Positions 41,765 to 49,711 of a stretch of DNA of 64,000 nucleotides are shown one piece after another. The DNA is from Candidatus Saccharimonadota bacterium. Lineage in GTDB: Bacteria; Patescibacteriota; Saccharimonadia; Saccharimonadales; UBA4665. The stretch's first letter is position 1. Each line of letters begins with the position of its first letter. The stretch covers positions 46,117 to 110,116 of the forward strand of contig JAQGGZ010000004.1 in the NCBI GenBank assembly GCA_028289125.1, given 5' to 3'. Made by a program: the position numbers and the translations under genes. Below the pieces are notes generated by a model that searched no databases, was not told the origin of the DNA, and saw only the letters and a list, made by a program, of their open reading frames with translations.

Positions 41765-42220
41765 TTAGCTAACTTGGCTGACCTGTGACAGGACAATGTT
41801 AACGATGACCTGTGCCAAGGCGACCAGGATCAAGCCGATGATGGCGTAGATGATGGTGTTCTTAGCAGAACCGACCTTACCTGAGTCGCCCCCAGAAGTG
41901 ATGTAGCGGAAACCTCCGATGATGATCATGATGACGGCAACGATACCGACGATGATCGACAGGATGTTAATGGCGGTACGGGCGATACGGGCGATCTGGC
42001 CGGTACCATCTGTCTGTGCGTTAGCACAACCAGTACCGGATGAGACCGTGCTGGTCGCACCGTTGACGGTACCTTCTGAAGCGGTGGTGGCGCCGCTACA
42101 AAGTCCGCTTGTGATGCCATTGCTGACAGCGTAGGTTGGGGCTGCTACCAAGACGGCCGGGGCACCAAGTGCCAGCGCCATTGTGGCAGCAACGATGAAG
42201 TTTTTTACTTTTTTAATCAT
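41765..42220 (-). CDS. VirB2-like pilin homologue (sixth in operon)
   Basis: 151 residues: signal sequence (VAATMALALGAPAVLVAA), a polar middle with two Cys, then two membrane helices flanking GGFRYITSGGDS (NILSIIVGIVAVIMIII and NTIIYAIIGLILVALAQV). This is the layout of TrbC/VirB2-type pilins. It has its own TATAAT (42246-42251, minus strand) and a GAAAGG site, so it may be made in larger amount than the other five. Confidence 0.85.
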   Translation of the reverse strand: MIKKVKNFIVAATMALALGAPAVLVAAPTYAVSNGITSGLCSGATTASEGTVNGATSTVSSGTGCANAQTDGTGQIARIARTAINILSIIVGIVAVIMIIIGGFRYITSGGDSGKVGSAKNTIIYAIIGLILVALAQVIVNIVLSQVSQVS

Positions 42221-42245
42221 AGTAACCTTTCGTTAATATAACTTT

Positions 42246-42251
42246 ATTATA
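42246..42251 (-). promoter_or_regulatory. Promoter of the terminal pilin gene
   Basis: TATAAT preceded by TGCTA in the 60-base gap upstream of the sixth pilin gene, followed by GAAAGG before the ATG. Confidence 0.5.
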
Positions 42252-42280
42252 TAGCACACTGAGTAAAAACCGTACAAGAC

Positions 42281-42706
42281 TTACGGGGTACCGGATTGAT
42301 TAGTTGCGGGCGGCGGAGTACTGGCAATATCAGCTTGGGTAAGCACGAAGTTTACGATCAGCTGAGCGATGGCCACGATGAAGAGACCGATGAGGGCGTA
42401 GATGATGGTCGACTTGGCCTGGCCGGTGCGATTCGAGTCCCCGTTGGAGGTGATGTAGCGGAAACCGCCGATAATAAGGAAGAGTACTGCCAACATACCG
42501 ACGATGAAGCTTAAGATGTTGATGATCACTTTTACTAGTTTCGACGGGTCGGCTGCGCCCGCGCAGGCGTTCGTGCCATCAGGGTTGATGCCCGTGCAGG
42601 CTTCGGTCTTAGATGCGGCCGCATCAATCAGTGCCAACGTAGGTGTCGCGGGAACCGCCGCAAAAAGCGTAACGGCTGCCATGACGGTGAGTAATATTTT
42701 CTTCAT
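42281..42706 (-). CDS. VirB2-like pilin homologue (fifth in operon)
   Basis: 141 residues. Signal peptide (ILLTVMAAVTLFAAVPATPT), a spacer with two Cys (ACTGINPDG, NACAGAAD), then two membrane helices around GGFRYITSNGDSNRTGQAK. It is the closest relative of the sixth gene. An AAGGAAG site precedes the ATG; nine bases separate it from the fourth gene. Confidence 0.83.
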   Translation of the reverse strand: MKKILLTVMAAVTLFAAVPATPTLALIDAAASKTEACTGINPDGTNACAGAADPSKLVKVIINILSFIVGMLAVLFLIIGGFRYITSNGDSNRTGQAKSTIIYALIGLFIVAIAQLIVNFVLTQADIASTPPPATNQSGTP

Positions 42707-42715
42707 AGTCTTCCT

Positions 42716-43111
42716 TTACAGTTTATTCAATACGTATGCGATGATCAATTGCAGCAGGGCGGTGACCCCGAGGCCGATAACGGCGTATATAAGCGCACGG
42801 CGAGCCGTGCTGACACCGCTTGAGTCGCCCCCGGAAGTAATCATCTTTAAACCGGCAATCATGATCGTGATGATGGCGATGACGCCCACGACAAAAGAAA
42901 GTATCTTAACGACACTCGTCAGGATGCCGCTCGGGCCATAAATAGGGTTGGAGCCAGTCGGTTTATTGTCCCGACACACAGTCGGTTTCGACGGGTCATT
43001 CGGGTCTGTCTGACCACACACACCACTTACCAGGTCCACCGGAGCGGCATAAACAGGACCGGTAGAGACAATGGCAGTTAGCGCCAGGATGATGAAGAAC
43101 AATTTACGCAT
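42716..43111 (-). CDS. VirB2-like pilin homologue (fourth in operon)
   Basis: 131 residues: signal (LFFIILALTAIVSTGPVYA), Asp/Pro/Cys-rich mature start (GVCGQTDPNDPSKPTVCR) that may be disulfide-linked, then two helices flanking GLKMITSGGDSSGVSTAR. It overlaps the third gene by 8 bases. Confidence 0.82.
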   Translation of the reverse strand: MRKLFFIILALTAIVSTGPVYAAPVDLVSGVCGQTDPNDPSKPTVCRDNKPTGSNPIYGPSGILTSVVKILSFVVGVIAIITIMIAGLKMITSGGDSSGVSTARRALIYAVIGLGVTALLQLIIAYVLNKL

Positions 43112-43415
43112 TGTTAAGCACGTAGGTTACGATTACTTCGGCCGACAAAGCAATGATCAGACCGACGACTGAATATATCAGTGCCTCGCGGAACTTGGAA
43201 GCTCCGGCCGGGTCACCAGTAGTCAGGAGCAGGCGTATCACAGACACGATTATCGAAATGACAGCGATAGCAGCGATAGTACCGAAAGTAACCTGGAGTA
43301 TTGTCTGGAGAGCGCCTTGATCGGCTGTGACCGCTGGTAAGCCGACGGTACAGTCTCCGCCGCCCGGACAATTGGTGGCTGTGGTGACGGCGAGCTGTTG
43401 AAGTACAGACATCAT
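43104..43415 (-). CDS. VirB2-like pilin homologue (third in operon)
   Basis: 103 residues, no long signal peptide; a short N-terminus with CPGGGDCTVG, then two membrane helices flanking IRLLLTTGDPAGASKFREA. It overlaps the second and fourth genes by 4 and 8 bases, so the group is translationally coupled. Confidence 0.78.
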   Translation of the reverse strand: MMSVLQQLAVTTATNCPGGGDCTVGLPAVTADQGALQTILQVTFGTIAAIAVISIIVSVIRLLLTTGDPAGASKFREALIYSVVGLIIALSAEVIVTYVLNNA

Positions 43416-43765
43416 CCGTTAAATCTCCCGGCTATATACGACAAGATGGTCGTAGCCGCCACGGCGATGATGAGTCCGACCAATGCGTCTATGATAGTGT
43501 GTCGGGCTTCGGCGGTCTTATTCGGCTCACCTTGGCTCGTGACGAAGCCGATAGCGCCGTAAATGACAAAGCCGATAGCCAACAAGGCTCCGAGGCGGAT
43601 AAGCAGTTCGATGACAGCAGCCCCGACCAACCAGACATTGTTGATGTTATTCAGTTGCGGGGTATTGTCAGGGCCACAGGAAAGGTACTTGTACCAGGTC
43701 GGAAAGCCAAAGAACGAACCACCACTACAAGCTGCTGCAAATTGCGTATACAACCCTGGGATCAT
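43412..43765 (-). CDS. VirB2-like pilin homologue (second in operon)
   Basis: 117 residues. N-terminus with Cys and aromatic residues (FAAACSGGSFFGFPTWYKYL), then two helices flanking GFVTSQGEPNKTAEARHTI. Overlaps the first gene (ATGA) and the third by four bases. Confidence 0.78.
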   Translation of the reverse strand: MIPGLYTQFAAACSGGSFFGFPTWYKYLSCGPDNTPQLNNINNVWLVGAAVIELLIRLGALLAIGFVIYGAIGFVTSQGEPNKTAEARHTIIDALVGLIIAVAATTILSYIAGRFNG

Positions 43766-44151
43766 TTCAGAACCTGCCCTGGAACCACGAAGTTAAGAAG
43801 CGCGAAGCCGAACAAGAAGAACAGCAGGGCGATGGCATTAGCGCGCAAGCGGGCCTTTGACTTCGCGACAGCGTTGGTATCACCTTGAGAACTAGTGTAC
43901 TGGAGCCCGGCAACCACGGTTGAACCTATCAGCATTATACCTACGCCGATAGATAGGAAACGGATGATAGCGAACAGTAAGTCAGCAATAGGTTGGTTAC
44001 CCGTGCCGCTACAACCGAAATCAATGGACGTGGTGATACCACCGGCGTTAGGATCACCGCAGTTTTTGCTGGCATAAGCCTGGGCGGAAAAGATAGTGAG
44101 CCCGCCGGCTATGACGGCGATGGAGGCGAGGGAGAATATGATACGGCGCAT
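43762..44151 (-). CDS. VirB2-like pilin homologue (first in operon)
   Basis: 129 residues. Signal peptide (FSLASIAVIAGGLTIFSAQA), two Cys in the mature N-terminus (NCGDPN, FGCSGTG), then membrane helices flanking YTSSQGDTNAVAKSKAR. First gene of the operon, promoter at 44177-44205. Confidence 0.8.
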   Translation of the reverse strand: MRRIIFSLASIAVIAGGLTIFSAQAYASKNCGDPNAGGITTSIDFGCSGTGNQPIADLLFAIIRFLSIGVGIMLIGSTVVAGLQYTSSQGDTNAVAKSKARLRANAIALLFFLFGFALLNFVVPGQVLK

Positions 44152-44176
44152 GTTTGATTTTACCTGTCTTTAGAGC

Positions 44177-44205
44177 ATAATATACGTTTTTTAATGTTAT
44201 GACAA
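44177..44205 (-). promoter_or_regulatory. Promoter of the pilin operon
   Basis: Minus strand: TTGTCA -35 (44200-44205) and TATTAT -10 (44177-44182), 17-base spacer. Leader about 25 bases. Divergent from the VirB6 promoter. Confidence 0.75.
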
Positions 44206-44252
44206 TGCTTTTAAGCCGCTTATGAAAACCTGTTGCATTCGTCGGGTTGTGC

Positions 44253-44258
44253 TATATT
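44253..44258 (+). promoter_or_regulatory. VirB6 extended -10, leaderless start
   Basis: TGC followed by TATATT; the hexamer ends 6 nt before the ATG at 44265. Drives the channel/ATPase/hydrolase genes. Confidence 0.6.
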
Positions 44259-44264
44259 GAATGT

Positions 44265-47200
44265 ATGAATTCTCGCAAACGAGGTGGGACATCAAGGCTT
44301 TTTGCTGTTGCCGCGCAAATACAAATACGTCTTAAAAATATCGTTCTATTAAAGAACCGCCGGGTGCTGGCGGTCTTAGGTGGCGGCCTATTATTAGGAG
44401 TAGTGTTCCTTGCGCTGCCGTCTCAGCATGCTTACGCCGCCGATGCGACTTGGAAAGATGAAAATACTATTACGTACCTTAACCAGACTTTCACAGGGCC
44501 AACCGAGTCTACTATAAGCGGACGTAAGGTATATAGTTACAGTGCCGATTCAACATGTCCGGACCCTAACCCTCGCGCCCAGGCCCCAGGTGACATCATA
44601 CGGTTTGATCACGATCCGACAGCAAATGGCGCCAAGCGTGATAGCGCCCAATATTTAGCCCGCGAAGACCGTAATGGGCAGTGTCTCACACAAGCTCCTG
44701 CCAAAACGATTAGTATTGGTGGTACCACAGCCGGCAATCAGAGCAGCACCCTAACCGGCGCCTGGGTAAACAGCAGGACCATAACGGTCAACGGCCAGAC
44801 ATTCGATGGACCTTATATAGGGGAAGGCACCAATACCGCTTACGTCTCCCGCACGGCACTCAACTGTGACGATCCTAACGACCGTAGTATTCAGCTCAAA
44901 AAATACGACGTGATTGAATTCGCTGCCAATCCGACCGCCCAAGGAGGGAACCCGTCACAGGGTTTTTACGATGACTGGATGGACTCACCAGCCGCAACCA
45001 GCGGCTATAATACTGCCCAAGGTACCTGTATGGTTAAAAATAACCAGGCCATCAGGTTGACTAATGTCTCCGTAGCTCGCCTGACGGATGCACAGGCGGC
45101 TTGCGTTGGCACAGACAATGGCGACGGTAGCGCCTGGGAGCGATGCATGCAGACACAGACCCAGAGATTGTGTCAGGGGGCAGGAGCGGATGTCGTGGAG
45201 TCGTGCGTTGAACGCCAGAGGGGTGTCACACCGGCAGGGGGCATAGCACTTACAAACAATGCGTTGTTAGATACTCAGAATGCGGTAGCGGCTAATCCCG
45301 CCGATACCACGCCGACATGTGAGGCCAGCGGGTTCAACCTCAGTTGGATTGCTTGTCCGATATTCAATGGCCTGGCAGGCTTTACCAGTTGGGTCGTCGA
45401 TAACATTTTGACGCCGATGTTGCGAACATCCCCTATATCAACCGATGGCAGTGACAATATATACAAGGTATGGTCGAACTTCCGGATTTACGGAAACATC
45501 TTCCTGATCATAGCTTTGATCGTCATCGTATTCGGGCAGTCCATCGGGGGAGGGTTCGTCGATGCTTATACAGCCAAGAAGGTCCTGCCGCGCTTGTTGA
45601 TCGCTTCTGTCCTGATTAATCTGTCCATATATATCGTGGCCGGCCTGGTGGACATCACCAACGTTATCGGGGGAGGGATCGGCCAGCTGATGACAGCCCC
45701 GATCAATGATGCCGGGGCATTCACGATAAAAATGAGTGGCGGGGGTGCCGACATCGTCGGTGCTACAGCCATCTTCGGGGGTATCGCCGGACTCGGAGCA
45801 TTATTAGGCGGCGTGACCGTTATGCCATTCATCCTGCTGTTCATCGTGCTTCCAGTCGCTTTGTCAGTCGTCATGATCATAATCACACTTATTCTTCGCC
45901 AGGCACTTATCACTGCCTTGGTCCTCGTCAGTCCGGTCGCCTTCGCTCTGTACTGTTTACCAAACACCGAAAAATACTTCAAAAAATGGTGGGAGCTATT
46001 GCTGCAGACACTGATCGTGTATCCGATCGTAATCGTATTCTTTTCAGTCGCCAGCATATTATCTGTTACGGTCGACCCGGCAGCGAGCGCCGCGAATACC
46101 ATCATTTCATTGATGCTGCAGTTCCTGCCGCTGATGTTCGTTCCGTACGCCTTTAAATTGGCGGGCGGCGTGCTCGGGCGCATCCATGACTTAGCGGCTG
46201 GTAAAGCCAAGCAGGGTATGGAAGCGGTCAAGGGCAACCCGAACGATCCGAACAGTTTGCGCAACCGCGTCAAGTACAACACTAGAAGCTCGTACAACGC
46301 TGCCCGTAGCGAAGCCTATGGCGCCCTGTCTGGTAAGACTAAGGGCGATGGTGTGTCGAGCAGGGGCGGTCGCCTCAAGCGCGGAGCTTACGGCTTACTG
46401 GCCCGTGGAGTCGGTTATGGCAACCTCGAAGGTGAACGTGCTCAATATAACGAACAGCAAGAAAAAATCATTGCCGCCCAATACTCACAGGGCGGAGACA
46501 ATACCGTGCGCGCGTACTGGGCAAAACAAGCCACTGCCGAAGAGGCTGCGGATGGCAGCGGCCGGCAGGAAGGGCGCTACTACAGTCCTTATCAAAGCGC
46601 GGACGGCACGTACAAAGAATGGAGCAAAGCGGATGTGGACAAAGCTCATCGCATCGTTGGCAACGACCAGTCACGTGTCCAGTCTTACGCGAAATACGAG
46701 ATGGGTAAGGCAGCCAACGACGGTCAATTGGAAAACTTCGAAGGGCGGTTCATTTCCAAGTCGAACGAAATGGGCTGGTCATCCGACACGGCTAATGGTG
46801 TCTATGCAGGCATTAAGTTCGCGCATCAACAGACGCGCAAGGAGCGCAAGTACCAGTCAATCGGCGGCTCGGCAGGCAGCCTGCATTACACCGATATTGA
46901 CCATGCCGGTCTGAGCAATGAGCTGGCTGATACTACCCGTCGCGGTGACTTCGCCAGCTTCCGTTCATCGACTGGCCGGGAAGCACTTAAGGGTTACCAG
47001 GAGGCCGCGTCTCGTATTGCCAGCGGCCCGGCAGCCTATGCAGCCGGCCCAGACGGCAAGTCCGAATTCAATATGGCCACGGACCAAGCGGTCGTCAAGA
47101 ATTACCAGGAAGTTGCCGACAGTCTCGACAAGGTATTCTCAGGTAGCCCACGGGCGCAGCGAGCCGGTCAGATTTCCCAACAGGTCCAAGCAGCCCAAGG

Positions 47201-47474
47201 GGAAGACGAAGCCTTCGGTGGCTACGGCATCGGTGCCTCGGCCAGAGCAGAAACAGCTTGGCGTGAATTTACTGATACGGTCAAGGGCAGGGGTGGCGGA
47301 AGCGGTGGCGGGACACCGCCTCCTGCCGCGCCTTCGGGTGGTGGATCGTCCGGCCCGACGACACCTTCGTCACCACCTCCAGGACAGTTCTTGGGCTCAT
47401 ACCTTACTGTTCCTCAGATCTTGTCAGTTTTCAAAAGCAACACATGGAGCGTAGCAGGCAATGGCTGGATATAA
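44265..47474 (+). CDS. VirB6/TrbL-like secretion channel protein
   Basis: 1069 residues from ATG 44265, chosen from the -10 spacing. Start: basic segment and membrane helix ending AYA (like a signal/anchor), a 340-residue extracytoplasmic part with repeated NGQTF-type strands (TITVNGQTFDGP), then seven or so membrane helices about 405-640 (FLIIALIVIVFGQSIGGGFV, ALITALVLVSPVAFALYCLP, LLQTLIVYPIVIVFFSVA), typical of polytopic VirB6. The C-terminal 430 residues are soluble and Gly/Ser/Gln-rich. It overlaps the next gene by 14 bases. Probably the inner-membrane channel of a type IV secretion-like machine. Confidence 0.85.
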   Translation: MNSRKRGGTSRLFAVAAQIQIRLKNIVLLKNRRVLAVLGGGLLLGVVFLALPSQHAYAADATWKDENTITYLNQTFTGPTESTISGRKVYSYSADSTCPDPNPRAQAPGDIIRFDHDPTANGAKRDSAQYLAREDRNGQCLTQAPAKTISIGGTTAGNQSSTLTGAWVNSRTITVNGQTFDGPYIGEGTNTAYVSRTALNCDDPNDRSIQLKKYDVIEFAANPTAQGGNPSQGFYDDWMDSPAATSGYNTAQGTCMVKNNQAIRLTNVSVARLTDAQAACVGTDNGDGSAWERCMQTQTQRLCQGAGADVVESCVERQRGVTPAGGIALTNNALLDTQNAVAANPADTTPTCEASGFNLSWIACPIFNGLAGFTSWVVDNILTPMLRTSPISTDGSDNIYKVWSNFRIYGNIFLIIALIVIVFGQSIGGGFVDAYTAKKVLPRLLIASVLINLSIYIVAGLVDITNVIGGGIGQLMTAPINDAGAFTIKMSGGGADIVGATAIFGGIAGLGALLGGVTVMPFILLFIVLPVALSVVMIIITLILRQALITALVLVSPVAFALYCLPNTEKYFKKWWELLLQTLIVYPIVIVFFSVASILSVTVDPAASAANTIISLMLQFLPLMFVPYAFKLAGGVLGRIHDLAAGKAKQGMEAVKGNPNDPNSLRNRVKYNTRSSYNAARSEAYGALSGKTKGDGVSSRGGRLKRGAYGLLARGVGYGNLEGERAQYNEQQEKIIAAQYSQGGDNTVRAYWAKQATAEEAADGSGRQEGRYYSPYQSADGTYKEWSKADVDKAHRIVGNDQSRVQSYAKYEMGKAANDGQLENFEGRFISKSNEMGWSSDTANGVYAGIKFAHQQTRKERKYQSIGGSAGSLHYTDIDHAGLSNELADTTRRGDFASFRSSTGREALKGYQEAASRIASGPAAYAAGPDGKSEFNMATDQAVVKNYQEVADSLDKVFSGSPRAQRAGQISQQVQAAQGEDEAFGGYGIGASARAETAWREFTDTVKGRGGGSGGGTPPPAAPSGGGSSGPTTPSSPPPGQFLGSYLTVPQILSVFKSNTWSVAGNGWI

Positions 47475-48624
47475 GGTAATCCAGGACATCGAGGCAGAAG
47501 ACAAGCTGCTGGGTCCTCTCAGTCTTAGACAGTTCATTTACGCGCTGATCGCGGTGGTCTGCCTGTATTTCTGTTTCCTGTTATATAGCAAGGGCGCCGG
47601 ATTTCTCATGCCGTTGTTCTTTATTCCGGCGTTCTGCTCTGGGTTCTTCGCGGTACCGTGGAGCAAGCAGCAGACTACGGAGGTCTGGGCACTAGCTAAA
47701 ATCCGTTTCTTCCTGAAGCCGCGTCGCCGGATATGGGATCAGAGCGGCGTCAAAGAGCTGGTCACGGTTACGGTACCGAAAAAAATTGAACATCGTCTCA
47801 CCAACGGACTGTCACAAGGGGAGGTGCACAGTCGCCTCGAAGCATTAGCCAGCACTCTCGACAGCCGTGGCTGGGCAATCAAGAACGTCAACGTCAACCT
47901 GTACAGCCAGCCACAAGCTAATATATCCAGCTCAGACCGATTGGTCGACGTCAACAATTTGCCGCAAGAAGTCCCGAGTTTCGCTTTGACAGCAGCCGAC
48001 GATATGCTCGACGAGGTCAATAACCCACTGGCACAGCAGTTCGATATGATGATTGACGCTCAGACACGGAACCATCGTGCCCAGATTATGCAGGACATGC
48101 AGCGCGCCGCTGCTGGCATACCTGCCATGCCGACCGCCCCGCCAATGCCGCAACAGCCTGCCCCTGCGCCCGTACCGGCAGCTCAACAACCGGCAGCAGC
48201 TGCGGATTACTGGTTCCTTAATCAACCCGCTCAGGTGCCTTTGCAGGCAGGGCAGGCCCAGTTTACGCCAGCAGCTCCGATCATGCCTGGCATGACGCTT
48301 GATGAGGCCCAAATCGTGGCCAGTCCGGAGGAGGAGGCAATCGCCGCCCGCGCCAAGGCCAGCAACCTTCAGACCAATGAAGTCGTGTACGGTCGTTTGC
48401 GTACTTTAAGGCCGATTTCAGACCAACCGGTGGTCCAGCCTCAGCAGGTAGCCGAACCGGCACAGGTGACGCCAGTAGAACCGCCAAAACCGGTGACAGC
48501 GCAACCAGACCCTGCTATACTTGAACTTGCTAGAAGTAACGACTTGAACGTTGACACGATTGCAAGGCAAGCCAAAAAAGCCAAGCAACATGACAACGAC
48601 GAAGTGATCATTTCACTGCGATAA
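47461..48624 (+). CDS. PrgI family protein (VirB3-like)
   Basis: 387 residues. N-terminus matches PrgI: VIQDIEAEDKLLGPLSLRQF, then two membrane helices (LIAVVCLYFCFLLY and PLFFIPAFCSGFFAV) and FFLKPRRRIWD. The rest is a soluble Pro/Gln/Ala-rich tail (about 210-300) with Ala-Pro blocks. PrgI stands for VirB3 in Gram-positive-type systems. It starts inside the end of the VirB6 gene. Confidence 0.9.
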   Translation: MAGYKVIQDIEAEDKLLGPLSLRQFIYALIAVVCLYFCFLLYSKGAGFLMPLFFIPAFCSGFFAVPWSKQQTTEVWALAKIRFFLKPRRRIWDQSGVKELVTVTVPKKIEHRLTNGLSQGEVHSRLEALASTLDSRGWAIKNVNVNLYSQPQANISSSDRLVDVNNLPQEVPSFALTAADDMLDEVNNPLAQQFDMMIDAQTRNHRAQIMQDMQRAAAGIPAMPTAPPMPQQPAPAPVPAAQQPAAAADYWFLNQPAQVPLQAGQAQFTPAAPIMPGMTLDEAQIVASPEEEAIAARAKASNLQTNEVVYGRLRTLRPISDQPVVQPQQVAEPAQVTPVEPPKPVTAQPDPAILELARSNDLNVDTIARQAKKAKQHDNDEVIISLR

Positions 48625-48670
48625 AGAGTCGTGATCAATATCGTTCTAACGGTGGTGGGAAACAAAGCTA

Positions 48671-49711
48671 ATGAATCCGTCTGATCCAAATCAACAGCCA
48701 GCCTATCCGGCGGGTATGCCGATGCCGTCCGCGGCACCCGGTCAACCATACCCTCAGCCATATCCGACTCAGCAACCAGCCTATCCGCCAGTTGCCGGTC
48801 AGCCGGCCACCGTACAGCCACAGGCCTATCCTCAGCCTGGCACCGCACCGGTTCAGCAACAGTACGCACCGCCAGCTCCCAATATGGGACCGACTCCTTC
48901 GGCAATGCACTACGCCGCACCGGGTGCTCCTCAAGTGGTAGCGCCAGCCACCGGACAACCAGCCGCACCTCCTGTACGCACCAGCAACCCCAACAGCACT
49001 CAGAACACCTTACAGATGGCTGAAATCCGTGACGGAATCGTCATTATGAACGACGGCACGTACCGGAGCGTCGTGATGGTCAAGTCAGTCAACTTTGATC
49101 TGATGAGCCCCCAGGAGCAAGAATCCATCGAGTACAGCTTCCAGGGTTTCTTGAACTCTTTGTATTTCCCGGTACAGATTTTCATTCGTTCCCAGAAAGT
49201 CGATCTGCGGCCGTACATCGAAAAACTCGATAAGATCCGCTCGGAACACGACAACATGTTGCTGGCGTTATTGATGGAGGATTACATCACTTACATCGAC
49301 GATCTGAGCCAGCAGACCAACATCATGGACAAGAAATTCTATGTCGTCGTGCCGTTCTTCCCGAATGAAGATATCAAGCAGAAAATGGCCCAAAGCAAGA
49401 ATTTCATCGGTGGGCTATCACAGCTGTTCAGCAAACAGGAACAGCACGTCGTCATCAATGAGCATGAGCTCGAGCAGGCCAAGACCGAACTGCGTAACCG
49501 CGTCCAAGCCGTCATGAGCGGTCTGTTGCAATCTGGCGTGCAGGGGTTGCCACTCGATACCCAGGAGCTCATCGAGCTTTACTACGATACCTACAACCCT
49601 GATACCGCTACACGTCAGCAACTGAAGAACTTCGATGATCTCAGCGCAGACGTCGTTACAAAAGGCACCGGGGCGACGGTCCAACCACATCTTCAAAGGG
49701 AGCTTCAATAA
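48671..49711 (+). CDS. TraC-like domain protein of the secretion locus
   Basis: 346 residues. The first 115 are Pro/Gln/Ala/Tyr-rich and likely disordered (for example AYPQPGTAPVQQQYAPP). The rest matches the TraC-like domain found next to VirB4 in PrgI-type systems (EIRDGIVIMNDGTYRSVV, LNSLYFPVQIFIRSQKVDLR, YIEKLDKIRSEHDN, FYVVVPFFPNE). Ends overlap VirB4 by one base (TAATG). It resembles an N-terminal ATPase-coupling module split from VirB4. Confidence 0.85.
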   Translation: MNPSDPNQQPAYPAGMPMPSAAPGQPYPQPYPTQQPAYPPVAGQPATVQPQAYPQPGTAPVQQQYAPPAPNMGPTPSAMHYAAPGAPQVVAPATGQPAAPPVRTSNPNSTQNTLQMAEIRDGIVIMNDGTYRSVVMVKSVNFDLMSPQEQESIEYSFQGFLNSLYFPVQIFIRSQKVDLRPYIEKLDKIRSEHDNMLLALLMEDYITYIDDLSQQTNIMDKKFYVVVPFFPNEDIKQKMAQSKNFIGGLSQLFSKQEQHVVINEHELEQAKTELRNRVQAVMSGLLQSGVQGLPLDTQELIELYYDTYNPDTATRQQLKNFDDLSADVVTKGTGATVQPHLQRELQ

